The position numbers and the translations under genes were made by a program. 64,000 nucleotides of DNA from Phalacrocorax aristotelis (Eukaryota; Chordata; Aves; Suliformes; Phalacrocoracidae), in NCBI RefSeq assembly GCF_949628215.1, contig NC_134276.1:12365690-12429689 (forward strand), in the 5' to 3' direction. Positions 37,651 to 50,393 of this stretch are shown here, piece by piece. The stretch's first letter is position 1. Each line of letters begins with the position of its first letter. Under the pieces are notes generated by a model. That model had not been told where the DNA came from. It did no database searches and was given only the letters and a program-made list of their open reading frames with translations.

Positions 37651-40600
37651 TTGGCGTGAAGTGTGTGAAAGACCGAAGTAGAGCAGCATAAAATGACGTT
37701 ACATTCGGCAAAGCACACTAGCATTCAGGGGATTTGAAATAACTGGTTCTTCTGTAATATGTTTTACTAACAGGGAAGAAATTTGTGCATGTTGAGCCAT
37801 CTAGGAGAGGTAAAGAAATACTTGAAGAAGAGCTTTATTTTGGGAAGGAAGCATGCTATGTTAAACATCCAGTTGCAGGTAATCCTCCTTATCAGCAAAT
37901 GGCAAGTGTTTGTCAGGGCAAGTGAAATATAAATTGTTTTGAGGAATTGTGGCAAAAGTATTGTTTTAAAAACACAGTCCAGAACATTTATTTAATAGTC
38001 TGGGGAACATTTAGAAACAGAATTGCATATAGTCTTTATTACTTTTTTTTTTTAAAGTCTGAAATTATAGGACCGTAGAGAACGTGGATAATTCCATATG
38101 ATCTCTCTCCATTTAATAAAACAGAAACAAATGCCAAGCAGAAGGGAGGTTTTGTTACCTTTTTTCTTTGAAATAAGTGCTGTGGTTATTAGAATACTTT
38201 GTCCCCTTCTGCTGTTCAGAGCTAAAGTTGACGTTGAAAATAAATAGTTGAGGTAAGAGTGATAAAGGTGAACAAAGAACAGGAAAACAGTGAAAGCAAT
38301 TAGAAAATCAGTCTGTTTATGCAGCTTAAAGGTTTGGGAGGGACTTGATTACAGTAGGCCAAGGAAGAAATGGAAGTCTTAAGAGGGAAAAAGGTGTTCT
38401 GTCTAGCTAAACTATTAACAGTTCTGAGAACTGGTGGTGAAAATGAGGTAAGATCAGAGTGGAAATGATTTGGTGTTTTTAACAAGAAGAGAACTTAGTG
38501 CTGGAACAATTTAACAAAGAACACTTAGATTCACCATTTTTAATACACACTTTAAATATTTTGTACTTCAACTGTTAGCCCTAGTCCAAGCTCATTTGCT
38601 GGTCTTGGTGCAGGAATGAGCCTGAAGCCACGTGACCCAGATAAAACAAAACTTACGCTGGTGGTCTCCTGCAGCCATAAGATCTATTAATCTAATTGTA
38701 TAAAATTAATTTTTAGAAGTTTGTAATGTTTAAGGGTAGGTCATCTTATCTGACTGAATACAGGGTCTTACTGCCTTTAATCAGCCAAGCCATTATACTT
38801 TATTAGGTACCTCTCTGTAGAGTCCACTGAGGAAAGCTGGTTATTCCACAGCTTCCCTCATTAGTTCATTCTCGTGGGTGGTGTATTTAAAAAAAAATAC
38901 TGATTAATAATTTGGATTTGCATTATTCAGCTCCTTGCTTTTCTTGGATATATAATAGTGGCTTTATTAGTATCCAGGATTTTCTTCCAGAGAAGGTATG
39001 TACACATATATTTGGTTTGGGCTCTTTATGTACTCTCACCAATTGTTTTTCCTCCTCTTTTAAAATGTGAATATCAAATCTGATCGTGGTGTTTCAGTAT
39101 TTGTGTCACTAGTAACCTGTAAAGAGAATAATCTACTTATTTTAGAGCTAACATTAGCACTAGGACCTTGAATTGTTTGTCAGCTGTTACTCTTAAATCC
39201 ATGATGCTTTTGCTCCACAATACAGAGTTCCCATTCTGTAGTCCCACGTTCTCTTCCACAGAGTAAATCTATTCCTTGGTTGTATCAAGTTGCATTTTGC
39301 TGGAATAAGCCCACCACTATATCTCCTAATTATTACATCTTCCACAAACGTAATACGGGCATTTTTGCCTTTGTTGCCAAATTCGGAAAATTTTGAAAAA
39401 AGTCTGGTTTCTCTTACGTAGGACTGAGACCCAAGTCTAAACTCACTTGAAGTTAATTTAAAGCAGTTGGATTCACAGACAAAAATGTACATAAGTGAGG
39501 AGATGTACTCATTCTCCTGTCAGATGTTAAGACTACTTGAACCTGCAAACACCAGTACTATGATTAGGCTCCTTAAGCAGTTACAGCACACACCTGCAAA
39601 TTAATGCAGGTTGTTGCTGAGGCTCTGGTCATAGTAAAAGGAGAGAAAAGGGCACTTGGAAAACTGCAATTCTTCTGACTTTCCCCAGATACCTACTGTT
39701 GCCTGTGTTCTGCTCTAGAAGTGCCTGTTCTCTTCCTGTTGGCTGTAAAGGGGTTCTGGACAAGTAGCTGAACTGCAGATGTTAACATGGGTTCTGCCCA
39801 ATCTGCTCACGTGCCTAATGTTACTAGAAGCTGAACACAACTATATTTCACTGCATCCAACTGCCAGTGGATCAAAATTGTCTGGAGTATTTCGGTCTGA
39901 TCGTGTAACTGGATGCTACCATATATGTTCTCATGATTTCTGGGGAGTCCCCAATGAAATGAATGTTACAAAGGCTTAAACTACTAAAGATAATATAGAA
40001 ACACTACAAAAATATTCATTACGGGAACATACAATATTGATGTATAACAAGCTCAGTATATAAACGGTGTGTATAGCATAATGTTATATGCATAGCGTAA
40101 CAATGCTATGTGTAAGAAGGTCAAATAGGTGCTGGTGTACAGATTATTCAGCATGTACCTAGTGCCTTTTTCATCTGTATATATCTGGACAATTAGAGAT
40201 GCTCCCCAAGTGGCCTGGGCTCTGATAAGGAACAGGTGTCAGTTTGGATAGTTGCTGCTTTACACAGTTTCGATTATTAGCAAGTTAATTGTTTTACATA
40301 AATTTGGTGGTTAGTAAATTGTAACCTTTCCACAAAATAAATTAGCTTTTTTGTTTTGCTTTGGTGGTATTGGTTTTTGGAGGGGTTTTTCTGAGGGGTT
40401 TGGGTTTGTTTTTTTTTGGGGGGTGGGGTGGGGTAGAGTTTGATGTTGTGCTACCTTTGTGTGAGGGCATTTGGTATCCCAGTATGACCAATAAATCACG
40501 CTGGATGCATTGATGGTATTACTGTTGTTTCTTATACATTATAGATCAGCTTCAGTGAGGACCCTCGTAGTCCTATGCTGTTTTACAGACAGTAGTGTCA

Positions 40601-40935
40601 TATACCTTCAGCAACCTGAATTTTCTCTCTGAAGATATCAGTCTTTTTCATTAACTATGGAGGAAGATTATAGTGTTCTGTTTAACTGCTGATTACTGTA
40701 TAGACCAAAGGGACTGTCTTTTAAATGTTACATTAATTCTAGAAGAAATTGAAGGAATCGGTTATAACAGTATTATTCTGACAAATTGTTAACAGTGGCT
40801 CTGGAAGGAATTTGGAGTGTGGAAAAGACTTGCTACATTGGAAGCCTGAAACCAGTGTCACAGAACAGAAACAGTTTACTTTTACAGCCCCAATTCTACT
40901 CAAGGCATGCAAGAATGAAAAGTAAGAGTCAATAA
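37099..40935 (+). CDS. C11orf97: C11orf97 ortholog (3 coding exons, 112 residues)
   Basis: Ortholog of human C11orf97 (mouse 1700012B09Rik, from memory a FOXJ1 target associated with motile cilia). Three exons join in frame: an Ala/Gly-rich, poorly conserved N-terminus; a central WKKFVHVEPSRRGKEILEEE and YVKHPVA, matching human WKKFLYCEPHKRIKEVLEEE; and a C-terminus VALEGIWSVEKTCYIGSLKP, NRNSLL, QFYSRHARMKSKSQ, matching human VALEGIWSIKRN and YYSRHGGLRR. The Trp codon split across exons 1 and 2 and the Val codon split across 2 and 3 both restore conserved residues, which supports the model strongly. The start is uncertain: an in-frame ATG at 36937 would add 54 residues; 37099 gives a length closer to human (126). 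Position between ANKRD49 and FUT4 agrees with human. Confidence 0.9.
37774..37878 (+). CDS. C11orf97: C11orf97 coding exon 2
   Basis: 105 nt, acceptor TTTTACTAACAG then GGAAGAAATTTG, donor GTTGCAG|GTAATC. Carries the conserved (W)KKFVHVEPSRRGKEILEEE block. Confidence 0.93.
37879..40795 (+). other. C11orf97: C11orf97 intron 2
   Basis: 2.9-kb intron with no recognised exon or transposon. It contains a T/G-rich tract with several G-runs at about 40349-40434. Confidence 0.75.
40349..40434 (+). repeat. T/G-rich low-complexity tract with G-runs
   Basis: Long TTTTG/GGGTTT-like tract ending in GGGGGGTGGGGTGGGG. Simple sequence in C11orf97 intron 2 with G-quadruplex potential on the plus strand. Confidence 0.7.
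40796..40935 (+). CDS. C11orf97: C11orf97 coding exon 3 and stop
   Basis: 140 nt, acceptor TTGTTAACAG then TGGCTCTGG, stop TAA at 40933-40935. Encodes (V)ALEGIWSVEK through YSRHARMKSKSQ. Confidence 0.93.
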
Positions 40936-43539
40936 TATGAAACTTTCACTATAACACCTCATCTTAAAATAATATTACCCCGCAATTTTATAGCTCATAG
41001 ACATCTCACAGGACTGCAGATTACCTATATGGTCTTATAGTAATCATCTCCGGGCATCTTTCTGCAGAGCTAACCCACCTCTTCCTTTAGAGAGTAGCCA
41101 ACAGACTTGAAATCTTTGCATAAGAAACCTGTTTAGGACTGCTATGTTGAGTCACATTATCTCCTTCTGAACCCTTTTGTAAATGTGTGGAATATTCACT
41201 TTTTTGCTACTGATAGGTGGTGTTGGTTTTGTATATGTAATGAACCTTACTTGTCTTTCTTAACATCCAACGTGTACAAGTTCAAACATTTGGAAAAGCC
41301 CTCCTCCAACACACCTCCTGAAAAGAGATCGATCTAGGTATCACTTCAGGCATTTTAGTATTTGCCTGCAGTGGTCAGCTGGTGTTCTGGGGCATGTATT
41401 TCTTTAGTTTGTGGAGCAGACCTATTCCTTATGAGCTTAGGGATTTCAGCATGATCTTCTTCGTGTGCCCACCTTCTCTCTTTCAGTGAAATGTATTAAC
41501 TTTGTGGTAGAAGTTGAAAGCTTCCAACCCAAAGGAAACAAAGTTGTAAGAGGAATATTGTTAGTGCCATGAGCTTGCAGAATATATGAACTCAGTATAT
41601 TTTGCCATTAAATGAAGCTCCTTCCCACATCTCAGGGGCTAGTGGTTTAAAAATACAGCTAGCTGCATGACTAGCACCTCCTGCTTCCTCTTACTCATGT
41701 GAGCTCTGGAGATGTGGCATCTTTGTTACAACAGCAGCGTGAATTAAGTTATTGCTAGTATAAGAAGCATTTAACCAGTACAGCCTTCTGCCACGCTGCC
41801 TTTACTCTAGAGTTACTATTTGTAGGAATATTTTGGTTACAGAGCAGGGCTAATCTATGCCAGTTATTAATCATAGTCACTTCTGGTATGTACTTAAACC
41901 AAGAAAATTTAGGCACACCATAGAAAATGCAACCAAAGACTGTCTCAGAGTTTTGAGATGTTGACATAATTTTAAAACTCATGTACCTGAGACTTCTAGT
42001 GAAGGCACGCAGAGTTTTCAAAGATCCTGATCTCCTCCGTTTCCTGTTAAAAGCTGTTCTTTCTTCACAGATCTTAAAAAAAGCCGTTTATTCAAATTGA
42101 TTTAGGTGCTGAAATTTATGGGATCTGTTGGTTTTCCTATGAGAATTTAGATGTATCTTCATTCCCAGAGACTGCTGCTAGAGACAAGTGGTGGTCTCCT
42201 CACTAGCTGTGCTGCCTGTTTTGCAGCGGAATAGGCAGGTATCATAGGCAGGAAAGATACTGGACAGCAGAAAAACTGGAAGCAATCTGGCTTCAGCTCC
42301 AATACTCACCAAACCAGTTCTGTTCACGTACCCTCCTCTGTGTAAGGATCTGGGGAAGAAATGGAGTAGGTACAGGCTATGGAAATGGATTAAAAAGAAG
42401 AGGGGTTTCTAGAAAGATAAGCCTGCTGTGTTCGGTGCCAGAAGGAAAGGCACCAGCAAAAGGAGGAAGGACAGAAAAGGGGACTAAAGAGGAGACATAG
42501 AAGAGAACGTTGGGAATTTCTGAAAGTAACTGGGGAGGGGAGAATACATTTCAGCAGTAATGCAGAGATAGAAACTGTAAGAAATGAAGGGAAAAGATGT
42601 AGGAGAAATAAGTAGAGAAAAAGAAAAATACATCATTGTTGCTGAATTTACTGTAGTTAATGCATTTATTTTTGCTTCTTCTTTTTACTGCCTTTCCCTA
42701 AAAGCGAGTATTGGTTTGGGAGCTCGCTATGTGGTGTCTCATCCATCCTTAGAGAGCATCTTGGTTTTTTTACAGATTGCTGAACTTTAGAGCTGTGAAG
42801 ACCTGAGCCTGTTTTGATGCGTTGAATCAAACATCAGAATGACTAGCTAGCTGCCTTTGGAAATGTAGATCTGTATTTCTAAGATTTTAAAGAAATTTCT
42901 GCTTGGATGGGGGGAGCTATTTTATCTTTGTTATTGTTTTATTCATATCCTCGTGCTGCCTTTTAATCTGATGTTGTAGTAGTCAAATCTGATCCATATT
43001 TCAGCCAGTGATGAAAATGTCACAATCCAAAGATTACAAAATGTTGTTGCAGACAAAAATGTGCCACTGTGAAACTTGATGTTTTCGTAGGCTTCTCTGT
43101 TGCAAAGTGATCCTAAGTTCCAGCAGAAGATTGTAATGTGATTGAAGAGATGCCTTAAAATGGCTTAGGCTGAGTCCATTCATTAAACAGAGCAGTTCAG
43201 AAGCCAAGAGTTTGTGATTCAATGTCTAGCCTGATTTAATAAAAGTTTAACATAATAAGCCTCTCATATATAGTCTCTGTATATGTAAGAGTTATCATAG
43301 TGTCAAAGGACCACAGAGGCAACATGGAACCTGAAATAACCAGTCACTTAACTCTCACTCTTAACTATTGGTACGGTGAGGTAATATTAAATGATCATTA
43401 GTTTGCTTTGTATTATCACACCACTTAGGAAACAAACACGGATCCTTCTAGGTACTGTATAAAACCAGAACAAAAGATAACTTCGAAAGGTCATGGATGA
43501 CTGGAGGAAGTACTAGAGGCAGGAGTGGCATTTCCAGCT
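40936..43539. other. Intergenic, downstream of C11orf97
   Basis: 2.6 kb, including the C11orf97 3' UTR. No AATAAA close to the stop codon and no other gene was recognised. A purine-rich stretch runs from about 42390 to 42620. Confidence 0.45.
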
Positions 43540-44110
43540 ATAGAAGAGCCTCAGTGCTCTGGTAGCAGGTGAGAGGCTGGAAGCTCTCTCCAGCAAAGTG
43601 CCTGAGCCTTGCAGGAGGAAGTGAGGAGTGACAGTCGTTGGGGACTCCCTGCTGCTGGAGATGGAAACTCCCAGTTGCTGCCCCAATGCGCCATCTGGGG
43701 AGGTTTGTTGGGGGCTGAGATCTGGGATGATGTGGAAAGCATGCTGAGTCTTGTCTGGGCTGCAGACTTTTACTCCCTCCCGCTCTTCCATGCGGTCACC
43801 AATGATGCTTCTAGGGAAGATGTGGAGCATATCAAGCATGACTACATTGCCGTAGGGTGAATCACAGACAGAGGTGCCCAGGTGGTTTCTCCTCAGTCCT
43901 ACTGGTGAGGGGGTAGGGCTGGAGGAATCGATGGATCCTGTAGGCCAACTATTGTTTGTACAGCTGTGCTGAAAATGGGGAGCTGGCTTTAATGACTGTG
44001 GGGTGTCTCTTCTTTGAGGACTAAGAACTGTTAGGAAGAGATGAGGTTCACCTGAACAAGTGGGACAAAAGCTGTGTTTGTAGCGTATCTAGAATGATCC
44101 ATGATTGTTT
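43540..44110 (+). mobile_element. CR1 ORF1 relic with SGNH-esterase blocks
   Basis: Decayed plus-strand relic of the ORF1 region of a CR1-type element. With frameshifts it shows VVGDSLL (43634-43654, the GDS block with the nucleophile Ser), VTNDASREDVEHIKHDYIAVG (43795-43857, the TND block) and ELLGRDEVHLNKWDKS (44028-44075, the DxxH block). These are the three signature blocks of SGNH/GDSL hydrolases in the order used by the esterase domain of avian CR1 ORF1. Stops and frame changes between them show that it is dead. Boundaries are approximate. Confidence 0.7.
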
Positions 44111-47100
44111 CCTAAGTGTTGTGATAGCACAAGAAATGCATAGTTGTGATCATTTGCCGGGCCAACCCAGGGAGGAGAACTGTAAGTAGGAGTGATGGGA
44201 GGGAGATGGCAATCCACAATCAAGTGACGAGATGGTGGACCAGGCTGGTAGGCATGGTATTTCCTGTGTTCATGCTTAACAATCTAACTTGATGATCAGT
44301 CTTTGCCAGATTTCTAGAATAATTGTAGCACATTCTTTTCCAAATTAATAATGCTTAGCACTTATCCTACAGTTTTCATTGCCAGAATTCTTCCCAGACA
44401 GCACGTTTGTGGGATAAACAAGTGTTCTGGTCTTTTTAAAGGTGGGTATTGTATTGTGCAGTGAAAAAAATTAACTCTGATTAAAATCAGAGTTGGAGAG
44501 TTATTTATTCCCAGTGCTAACTCAGGCTGATAATTCACATCTTTCCTAAGGCGTAGAGATGGGATTTGTTTCTGGGGCTCCGGGTCCTAAGGAATCATCT
44601 AAACCACACTGAATATTGTTAAAAAGGAAAAGTCTCAGTGACAACTCTGTGAAGCTAGACCTTGTTTTCCTTTGCTTCTTTTACAGTTATCTGTGAATGA
44701 AATTAGATATTTGTTTTTTCAGTGTCTGGAACTCTTCTATGACACCAGAAGTTTCTTTTTATATCAGTGAGAAGGGGAACCCCACCCCCCTTAGCTGGCT
44801 CAAGTGAACGCTTTTGACGCTGAAAATTGCACCTGAGGCACTATTTTTCTCACTTTTTAGATGCAAATTTGGTCATGAACCACAATAATGGTTGAAAAAC
44901 ACCGGGTTTTCAGATAGAGGCTTTGATTAAGCTTGTTGCATCTGACTTCTGCACCTTACTTCATTTTTATTCTACTCCCCCTCTCCCTGCTTTCTCATTC
45001 TTAGCAATTTTTTTTTATAATCTTGTTTTAAAATTTTCCAAATGAAAAGACTTTCTAGGTCTATCCTGGATTCCTGTACTAGCTTAGATTTGCTGCAACA
45101 AAGGCAGATTTGTGATTCTCATTTGTGCCTTTGCTCCCTCTTCCTTTTTGTGCAAGTTGTAAGGTGGAGAAATGTCTTTTAGATCCTTTCTGCTGAATAT
45201 TATATTTCAGTCACAAGGCTTGGGTAATTCTTAGCTAGACCAATATATTAATGTTCATGACCTTTTTGTGTCTCATCCTTCATTTGAATAAAACTAAGCA
45301 ATTTTTAAAAATATAATAACACTGCATAATATTATAGTAATGGTATTAATATTACTATGTTTATAATATATTTACAATATTTTATTAAATGGGCTTTGGG
45401 GTTATTTAAATTAACTGTGCTTACATTTTAACATATTGATTTTTTACTGTCTAACTGTTCAGCCACCCTTTTCTCTTAGTATTTTTAATATTATTTAATT
45501 TCCAAACTAAACACTGCTGTTTTGAAAGACAAATGTTATCATTGCTTTCACGTATTAATAACAGTGTTCAAACACTGACATCTTTCAAAGGCTACGTCTA
45601 CATTATCAAGCAATGAAGCACAACAGGAGTAGGTCAAGTTATTAATGCAGTTGGCGCTGAGAAACCCATAACTAGGCTATACGTGGTTCAGGAAATTTAC
45701 CTCAAACTAGAGCTAGTCTTATCTCCTGGACTGAAACATTGCGTCGATGCTTGAGGTTTAAAGGTGTTTGAAGAAAAACCCTACCACAAACCCTTGCCCT
45801 CCGGCCTTGGGGGATGCTCACGGGGTAAAATGAGAGCATCAGAGCTGGTTGCACATCACAGCCCCTGCCACTGTTGCTGTGTAAGATGCGGTCCAGTGCT
45901 CCAAAAACCAAGGAAGCTTGAAATCCATCATAACCGCTAACAAATATCCACAGAGCCAAATTCAGACTTGCTGGTACACATATGTGGTTTTGGTAGGAAA
46001 GTTTTCTGCTCTGAGTTTCTTTGGTGTACAATGGTGAACAACAAAGATGTGTGCTGCAATGGGAGGTCGAAGAGCGTTCTGGGACAGGATCCTCCATCCA
46101 CAGTGTGCACAGCACATTTGTTCATGCCTGTGCCTTGACCTGGAAATGCCAGTTTCACAGAGTTTTTATCCAACGCTACTCACAGTCACAAGTGGAACTG
46201 TTGCCAGGCAGAATATTTTAACACCACATTTGCTGCATGTGCAGTAACGTGGGCTTTTCTCTCCAGAAGCTGTTCATCCAATGAGCCAGGCATCAAGTTT
46301 CAGCTGAATTTTTTCTCTCTGGTCATATTTCAGGATTCTAAACTTCCAAACATAAAGATCATAATCCTGAATATGAAGCACTACATAATAAAATTACAGG
46401 CTTTTAAACGTCATGCTAAAATACAGTGTGCAATTTATACACAACAGAACTTTTATCACACTCATACAGAATTTAGGTTCCTTCTTGGCAAAAACTTGCA
46501 TTGAAACCATGGGGATTATTTATGAAGAAGAGATTTCAAAGTCATTCTTAGTGTCATTTTGGTACCAGATAGCAGCCTGCTACTCTTTGTAGCTGATCAC
46601 ATTTTCTTAGGATGAAAAACTCCACAGGGTTTCCCTGGGTGGCAGGAGGCTGGCTTGATAGCTGCAGCTGAAAATACATTTTCCAAGTATCTTTTAAACT
46701 GTGTTTGCAAGACAGTTGACAAATAGCTTCAAAGACTTTTCTAGGCTTAAAATCTTCTCAAGTGTGACAAAACAGAGTGAATCAGAGTAGAAGAGGAAGC
46801 CAGCTGGGAAGCTCTAGGTGAAAACATTTACTGATGTTAGAAACAGCGAACATTTAACCTTCAAATAAGTAAAATGTTTTTTATTTTGCAACAGCTTCAT
46901 TACTAACAGCCAGCATTTTATTTTAAATTCCTGGCTATCAGCAACAGTGGAGCTTACTGTGGTTTTCACAGAGCAGTTAAACCGCAGTTCCCCAATATGT
47001 GCATACAGTGCCAAGGAGTCTGTGTGGTCCTCAGTCTATGGAGCTATCTCCTGGGATGGTTGACCTCCAAAGCAGACAAAACCAGGTGTGTTCCCTCTGG

Positions 47101-48610
47101 AAGGTCTGCAGGCATCTTGCAATGCTTCATCATGTACTTCCCAGTGGCACGTATGGAGTTTTTCCTGAGTCACAGTAAGCAAAACTGCTTGACAAAGCCC
47201 TACCAGTGCAGGGTAGCTGATTGTGATCGTGTCACAGACCTGTGTCTTACATCAGAAATGAGGCAAACTAGAGCTGATGTGGGCTACTGCCAGGCTGGTA
47301 TTTCTTCTCTATAAGATAAATGAGACATTCAAAAGGAGAAACTCCTCATCTCCATGGAAGTCTGAGGACACCTGACTTCTAACCTTGGTCCTGACAGTGA
47401 GATCACTCCTTGTATCCCTCTAGAGCAGCACATCAGGTCTTGCTTGTCAGTTTACTACACCAGAATTTCTAGGAGGCTGTGAGACTCTGAGATGAAGGCA
47501 TACCTATCATTCCTTTCAGTTGTGACTATGATGAATATCGAACTAAAACATATTTCTGTGCTATCTCCCACATTGTGAGAGGTTTGAAGACAGATAGCAA
47601 TAGCAAAACAATGGGATCTGTGATTTGTAAAAATTCTAAATTATGTCTTAAAAAGAGGTTTCATCGTGCTTTAGATATAAATTCCATAATGGCTTTTGAA
47701 CTAGTGGACTACATGCAACATGTAAATGTTGGCTAGGCTTTGGAACTGGAATGGCTTAACATCAAATCTTCAAGCAATGGAAGTGAAAACTTGACTAAAC
47801 AAAGGCTCCATCAAAGTCATATATCAATGCTGAAATTTAAGTTTCTGAAGGAAAATAAGAACTACCACTGCAGCTGATACAATCAAATTTTGTGAGTGAA
47901 TCAGAATTCCACAGAAGTCAGCTGAGCTCTCCCACTGACTCCCAGATTTCTCACATTATCTGCAAAAATGTCTAAATAAACAAAATTACCAACAGAAGAG
48001 CTTTTGGGCCACCTTGAATCCTTAATTAAGGCAAACTAGGGATTGTGCTCATTTTAGGTAGCGTTCATTGTGTTGGATGGGCTCTGGATTGATTCTAGGC
48101 ACAGCTCATGCCCTCAGGATTTGACTCTCCCTTAGCATTGTATGTCTACGTTTCTTTACAGTTTTCTACTGTGGCAAAATAGTTTTCCCAGGTTCCCATT
48201 TTGTAAATGAAACCAGTGTTATTTGTCAAGACAGATGCTATGTTTACTGCACCAGGAGACTTTTTTTGCTACTATTGGCTATTGCACTATTTTGCAGACA
48301 GTACTGAAATAGAAAGCAGTGTTGACATCTTGGCTCGTACAACCTCAGTGCAGAGAGGCCGTGATGAACTTGGAGTGAGCCAACAGAAACCTTGGGAAGT
48401 TCTGCAAGGAGAAAGAGCAAGTTCTGCATGTAGAGCAGAAAAATCCCATGCACTGGTACAGGTCGGGATCTGGCTGGCTGATAAACAGCCATGCTGCAAA
48501 GGAGCTGGGGTACATGAACATCAAGCTGAATGTGAGCTCTCCTACAAAATAAAGCAAGTCACCTGCTGAGCAACATGAAAAGTACGTCCAGCAGACAGGA
48601 AAGTAATTGT
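44111..48610. other. Intergenic, no recognised gene
   Basis: 4.5 kb, AT-rich near 45290-45500. Open frames at 45702-46247 and 46997-47314 have no family resemblance that I recognise. No RNA gene or clear repeat was seen. Confidence 0.4.
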
Positions 48611-49135
48611 CCCCCCACTGGTGAAGCAGCACCTGGAATACTGTCTCCAGTTTCCAGCCTCCCAGTTCAAAAAGGATGTTGAGAATGGGATCCAGTGGAA
48701 GGTTACCAAGATGATGAGGGACCCTAGAGCACACAAGCTAAGAGGAGAGGTTGAAGAAGGTGGCCTTGTTCAGGCATGCGAAGAGGAGGTGAAGGGATAA
48801 TATAATAGGAGCCAGCAACTACCTGAAGGTAAATTATGAAGATGATGGAGCCAGACTCTCTTTGGATATAACAAGGGACAACAGCCACAAATTACAGGTC
48901 GGGAGGGTCAGGGTTGGGCATTAGGAAGAAATTCTGCACTGAGAGGGTGGCGCAGCCCTGGGACAGGCAGCCAGAGGTGGTGTGGAGTCTCTGTCCTTGC
49001 ATATTTTCAACACCTTGGAGCTAGTCCAGCCAGCACCTAGGTGGGCACCTTGGCTAGTACTGGCAGTGGTGCTCCTCCGAGTGTGAGGGCGGGTTTGTGA
49101 CCTCCAGAGATTCCTGCCAACCAACGCTGTACGTT
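48611..49135 (+). mobile_element. CR1 LINE copy F (old 3' fragment, plus)
   Basis: Diverged CR1 3' fragment. Translated blocks, with frameshifts: VKQHLEYCLQFPASQFKKDV, VTKMMRDPRAHKLRGEVE, and on another frame a RRNSALRGWRSPGTGSQRWC-like segment matching the CR1 'LGRNSALRG...' region. The 3' end near 49125 reads GAGATTCCTGCCAACCAACGC, the decayed form of the usual TTCCAACCCAA terminus. Confidence 0.85.
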
Positions 49136-50393
49136 AGAGCAGAGGCAGTATGATACCGACTACAACCACAGCTGTTGGTGTTTCTTATATTTTATGATTT
49201 CTTACAACATGGACAACAGAAGTCTGCAAGCACTTTTATATACAATTAATATGTTACAACCTAGTTACTAACCTAACACCAACCTCACACACAACTCTCC
49301 TTTAGTTTTGGGGGTAAACAGGTTTGAATCACTTTTTCTACTAATATAGAGACAAGTCACAGGGCCTTGACCTATGTGGTGTGTAAAAGCTATGCTGCAA
49401 TCCAAATGATCGGTGAGAATTTATGCCTGCTGTAACTCTGCTGCCTCCAGTAGATCTGTATGAGAGACCTTGGATCTATAGCTGATGGATATGAAAACAC
49501 ACAGTGTCAGAGCTGGAAAGTCTCCAGTTCTGTACAAACAGTCCCTGAACTGAATCAATGATCTCTTAGTTAACTAAAGCAAATGACTTGTGAAAAATAT
49601 TTTGAGTCTATCCAATATACTTTTTCACACCAGCTCTTTGAAACTGGGCTGGAAGAAGTAATTTTCTGGTAACCATAAGGTTTTGCAATTTTTAAATAGC
49701 TGCGAGATTTTAAAATTTTAATTTCTTTTCTTTTAGTTTTCCAAATTGTTAATCCTTTTAGAGGTGCTTGAAACTATTTGAATTTGACAGGAATTCAAAG
49801 CTACTGTGGCTGCTGTCACTTTTGGGTTTTTTTTCTAAGTGATTTATTCAAACCTTCTCTCAATGTCACTCTCTAAATTGCAACTGTTTTAAAAGAAAAT
49901 CCTCTGCATCTTCCAAAGTACTTCCCTGCAAGGCCACGGAATACAGCAGGTGAACCATAGCTCAGCTGGTGTGGGAAAACCTTTTGCCAGAGTTTAAAAC
50001 CTCTGATTCTAGTTCAGGCATGGATGGGAAGAAATGGGAAGTGAGAAGGCGCATGGGAAGAAGTGGAGCCGTCCTGCTTTCTCCTGGGCAAGAGGGTGGG
50101 GAGACGTGAGATTGCGTCGGCCTTTGTGGCATGCATGGCAGGGCTCTCCTCTGCCCATGGTCCTCTGAGTCATTCTCCTGTCTGCACTCACAGGGTGCGG
50201 ATGCCCCAAAGCCCTGTGCGAACCATCCCCATGACCCTTCTTTTGTGTGCTAGGGTCTGGGCTCTGGCCAGGGGGCCCTTCCCGAGTGCGGAGACACAAA
50301 TTCCCTCTGCAGCCCTGAGTTGGGGATGAGCAACTGAGCAGGCTGGGAGCAAGGGCAACCACTGGCTGCAGCTGCACCCAGCTGCCCTAGTGG
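49136..50393. other. Intergenic, no recognised gene
   Basis: 1.3 kb between CR1 copy F and the 47-bp array. GC content rises from about 50000. No gene recognised. Confidence 0.4.

Noticed and set aside
36768-37711. Minus-strand open frames over the C11orf97 CpG island
   Set aside because: Composition artefact; the spliced C11orf97 exons on the plus strand have clear protein conservation.
45702-46247. Overlapping open frames on both strands
   Set aside because: No recognised protein or transposon; could be an old repeat, but I cannot support a call.
46997-47314. 105-codon plus-strand frame
   Set aside because: No recognised domain and no splice context.
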